Below are positions 62,073 through 64,000 of a stretch of DNA of 64,000 bases, piece by piece; within the stretch, counting starts at the first letter, position 1, and each line of letters begins with the position of its first letter. Under the pieces are notes generated by a model. That model was not told the origin of the DNA. It saw nothing but the letters and a program-made list of their open reading frames with translations, and ran no database searches. The translations under genes were made by a program, and so were the position numbers. Source of the stretch: Planctellipticum sp942493135 (GTDB taxonomy: Bacteria > Planctomycetota > Planctomycetia > Planctomycetales > Planctomycetaceae); assembly GCA_942493135.1 (NCBI GenBank), contig OW818684.1:806001-870000 (forward strand). Reading direction: 5' to 3'.

Positions 62073-62470
62073 CAGAGTCTTCGCCGCGTCGCAGACGGTC
62101 TGGGCGGACATTTCGGTTTGAAGCAGGCGGGGTCGCAGTGCGGCTCCGCCTGTTCGTTTTGTGGCAGTGCCGAACACCGAGGAAGGGTCACCACGAATCT
62201 CACGAATCGTCGCGAATGAATGCAGGAAGAGTTTGAACCACGAAAGACACGGAGAGCACTGAGGAGAGCGACGAGCGGGAGACCTCGGATCGCAAAATCG
62301 CAACGCCGTCGAATCGGGGAATCGTCTTAACCAGAAATTCCAGATCGCGGGGTGGTCGAGTCGCACTTTGCGCCTAGAAATCTGCTGAAACTCACCGGTG
62401 AGAACGTGCGGTTTCTCCTCCCCGACAAACTTAGACATCAGGCGGCCGAGCGCCGCGAAAGGGTTGTTCC
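62073..62470. other. Gene-free stretch with a dispersed repeat
   Basis: No gene is supported. It holds the CACGAATGGACGCG-like repeat at 62190 and the presumed promoter of the fasciclin gene, with AAAGGG ahead of the start codon. Confidence 0.6.
62190..62266 (+). repeat. Dispersed spacer repeat, 'CACGAATGGACGCGAATG' family, copy 4
   Basis: CACGAATCTCACGAATCGTC, GCGAATGAATG and TTGAACCACGAAAGACACGG are a diverged version of copies 2 and 3. Confidence 0.65.
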
Positions 62471-63064
62471 ATGATCCATCAACGTTGGATTGCAGTTGCG
62501 GCTGTCGCCGCCGTCGTCAGTCTGTCCGCCAGCGACGCCGAGGCGGGCAAGTGCCGCCAGAACTCGCGGAAGGCGATGCGTCAGACGCATGCTGTGGCCT
62601 ATTATCAGCCGGCGGCGACTCACGTTGCCGCGGTGGCCGTGGCGGCGGCTCCGGAGAAGAAGGACATTGTGGATACCGCGGTCGCCGCGGGGAGCTTCAA
62701 GACGCTCGCCGCCGCTCTCAAGGCCGCCGGGCTGATCGACACGCTGAAGGGGAAGGGACCATTTACGGTCTTCGCTCCGACCGACGAAGCGTTTGCCAAG
62801 CTGCCGGCCGGCACGGTCGAAGACCTGCTGAAGCCGGAGAACAAAGCGAAGCTGGTCTCGATCCTCACGTACCATGTCGTCGCGGGCCAAGTGATGGCCG
62901 CCGACGTCGTCAAGCTGAAGGAAGCCAAGACGGTGCAGGGGAAGGCCGCCAAGATTACCGTCAAGGACGGGAAGGTCATGGTCGACGGGGCGAACGTCGT
63001 GAAGACGGACATCGAGACGTCGAACGGCGTGATTCACGTGATCGACTCGGTGATCCTGCCGTAG
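62471..63064 (+). CDS. Secreted fasciclin (FAS1) domain protein
   Basis: A 197-residue exported protein. A signal peptide (AVAAVAAVVSLSASDAEA) is followed by a short basic linker and one FAS1 domain of about 130 residues: DIVDTAVAAGSFKTLAAALK, GKGPFTVFAPTDEAFAKLPA, LTYHVVAGQV and GVIHVIDSVILP (the H2 motif). FAS1 domains mediate adhesion or matrix binding. The AAAGGG ahead of the ATG and a strong terminator downstream make it a single-gene transcript. Confidence 0.93.
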   Translation: MIHQRWIAVAAVAAVVSLSASDAEAGKCRQNSRKAMRQTHAVAYYQPAATHVAAVAVAAAPEKKDIVDTAVAAGSFKTLAAALKAAGLIDTLKGKGPFTVFAPTDEAFAKLPAGTVEDLLKPENKAKLVSILTYHVVAGQVMAADVVKLKEAKTVQGKAAKITVKDGKVMVDGANVVKTDIETSNGVIHVIDSVILP

Positions 63065-63093
63065 CCTGTTCGACAAGCGTCAGGGACCTGGAG

Positions 63094-63123
63094 GGCGAAG
63101 CCGAGGATCGGCTTCGCCTTTTT
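63094..63123 (+). terminator. Intrinsic terminator after the fasciclin gene
   Basis: A perfect 11-base stem GGCGAAGCCGA pairing with TCGGCTTCGCC around a 3-base loop is followed by TTTTT. Confidence 0.9.
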
Positions 63124-63233
63124 GCGTTGGTGGGCGGCGGCTTCTGTGCTACGCCCTCTCGTCCGCGCGTCAGTCTCAATCGGAGCCCCGATTCCATTGA
63201 GTCGGGCAGCGACGACATCGGATTTGCCGAGGA

Positions 63234-64000
63234 TTACCGGTCCGCATTGAGATGCCGGTCGAGGAAGTCGTAGGCCTGCTGGCGGGTCGCCGGTGGGAAA
63301 TCGTGGGCTGAGTCGGGGTACTCGGCCTGCAGATGGTTCGGCTGATCGAGCAGGCGATAGACGGGGGCGGCGGCCGTCATCACGTCGCGAACGCCGCTGA
63401 CGTCGAAGTCGTTGTCCCGCTCCGCAGCGCAGGCCAGAAAAGGGCGCGGCGCCAGGCCGGCCACGATTTCATGGAAATCGAACGGCAGCCGACGCACATC
63501 GGCGCCGAACCGGCTGGCGATGCGGGGCATGTAGCGGGGGCCGGTCCAGCTCGGCAGGTCGTCCTTCTGCAGGCTGGTGAAGCCGCAACTGGAAACGACG
63601 GCCTTCAGGCGGGGTTCGAAGGTTGCCGTGAAGAGGGCGTTGTGTCCCCCGAGGGAGTGACCGATGACGCCGATCCGCTCGCGATCGACCTCGGGCAGAG
63701 TCGACAGCAGGTCGACGGCGCGGATGTTGTCCCAGACGGCCTTCAGGCTGCCGCTGGCGAATTCCGGATGTTGTGCGAAATCGTAGCTGTGCTCGCCCAT
63801 TGAGGGATAATCGGGAGCGAGGACGACGTAGCCCCGTTCGGCCAGTTCGCGGCCATAGTGCATGTTGGGCGAACCGGCCAGACCGACGGGCTCGTCTTTC
63901 CCTGCGCCAATCGTCTGATGCAGGCAGAGCACCGCCGGACTCGGCTTTCCCGCGGCGACATCCGGCAGGAGGAGCCAGGCGGTCATGCGATCGAACGGAT
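63234..64000 (-). CDS. Alpha/beta-hydrolase (dienelactone hydrolase/acetyl esterase-like), cut by the window end
   Basis: The C-terminal part of an alpha/beta-hydrolase. The visible 250 residues include PAVLCLHQTIGAGKDEP (oxyanion region), YVVLAPDYPSMGEHSYDF, RIGVIGHSLGGHNALFTATF with the nucleophile Ser in GHSLGG, PFLACAAERDNDFD and a C-terminal YPDSAHDFPPATRQQAYDFL with the catalytic His. The frame continues upstream of the MTAWLLLPDV region to the edge of the window, so the true start lies outside. Substrate not predictable. Confidence 0.85.
   Translation of the reverse strand, partial: PFDRMTAWLLLPDVAAGKPSPAVLCLHQTIGAGKDEPVGLAGSPNMHYGRELAERGYVVLAPDYPSMGEHSYDFAQHPEFASGSLKAVWDNIRAVDLLSTLPEVDRERIGVIGHSLGGHNALFTATFEPRLKAVVSSCGFTSLQKDDLPSWTGPRYMPRIASRFGADVRRLPFDFHEIVAGLAPRPFLACAAERDNDFDVSGVRDVMTAAAPVYRLLDQPNHLQAEYPDSAHDFPPATRQQAYDFLDRHLNADR

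Noticed and set aside
1..64000. CRISPR arrays, rRNA or tRNA genes, prophage or conjugation genes
   Set aside because: I saw no regularly spaced direct repeats, no recognisable T-arm or rRNA core sequences, and no phage structural or mating-pair genes. A tRNAscan and CRISPR search would confirm.

Overview
The window is GC-rich chromosomal DNA from a planctomycete. The evidence is the gene families present: a secreted WD40 protein with a planctomycete-type cytochrome domain, a Tat-exported DUF1501 protein, a PPC-domain surface protein, a CACHE-linked Ser/Thr kinase, FHA proteins, an ECF sigma/anti-sigma pair, and a tetrahydromethanopterin-type C1 gene (mch) in a bacterial setting. Intergenic regions also carry several palindromic and spacer repeats that I associate with this phylum. 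I see no rRNA, tRNA, CRISPR array, phage or conjugative module.

Layout. 0.4-3 kb: zinc-ribbon protein, D-glutamate cyclase/hydro-lyase-like protein, MOSC protein, cyclophilin. 3.2-7.3 kb: six tandem paralogous membrane proteins of no known family, the most distinctive item here. 7.2-8.6 kb: two tandem Uma2-type nucleases. 8.8-17.7 kb: fused 5-oxoprolinase, serine hydrolase, secreted trypsin-like protease, AAA+ ATPase, methyltransferase. 17.7-23.8 kb: secreted PHP hydrolase, Bax-inhibitor-1 protein, then mch, a RimK-like ATP-grasp ligase and an inositol-phosphatase-family protein, and a small arginine-rich protein. 24.5-30 kb: secreted protein, anti-sigma and ECF sigma factors, acetyltransferase, small protein, FHA protein. 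30.3-36.4 kb: one strand encodes a divergent Sua5/low-molecular-weight phosphatase fusion, rpiB, gcvH, gcvPA, gcvPB and a lipoate ligase-like protein; gcvT is absent. 36.7-43.6 kb: FHA-GAF-PP2C phosphatase, uronate isomerase-like protein, Ada, secreted hypothetical protein, DUF900 hydrolase.

44.1-45.5 kb is a complete IS4-type insertion sequence. It has imperfect terminal inverted repeats and an 8-bp target duplication, and it sits inside a copy of an intergenic stem-loop repeat. Next to it is a short gene with homing-endonuclease-associated repeats whose reading frame runs on antisense into the following gene. 46.7-55.4 kb encodes, on the minus strand, two large exported proteins that each carry an Ala/Lys-rich coiled-coil block, then a membrane Ser/Thr kinase. 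55.8-64 kb: PEP-hydrolase-family protein, a frameshifted UDP-glycosyltransferase, DUF1501 protein, metallophosphoesterase, fasciclin protein, and a hydrolase cut by the window end.

Functionally the window is mostly housekeeping and cell-envelope genes. The main metabolic groups are glycine cleavage with lipoylation and methanopterin-linked C1 transfer. Start codons were chosen from ribosome-binding sites, signal peptides and family length and are predictions. Family assignments come from motif recognition, with no database search.
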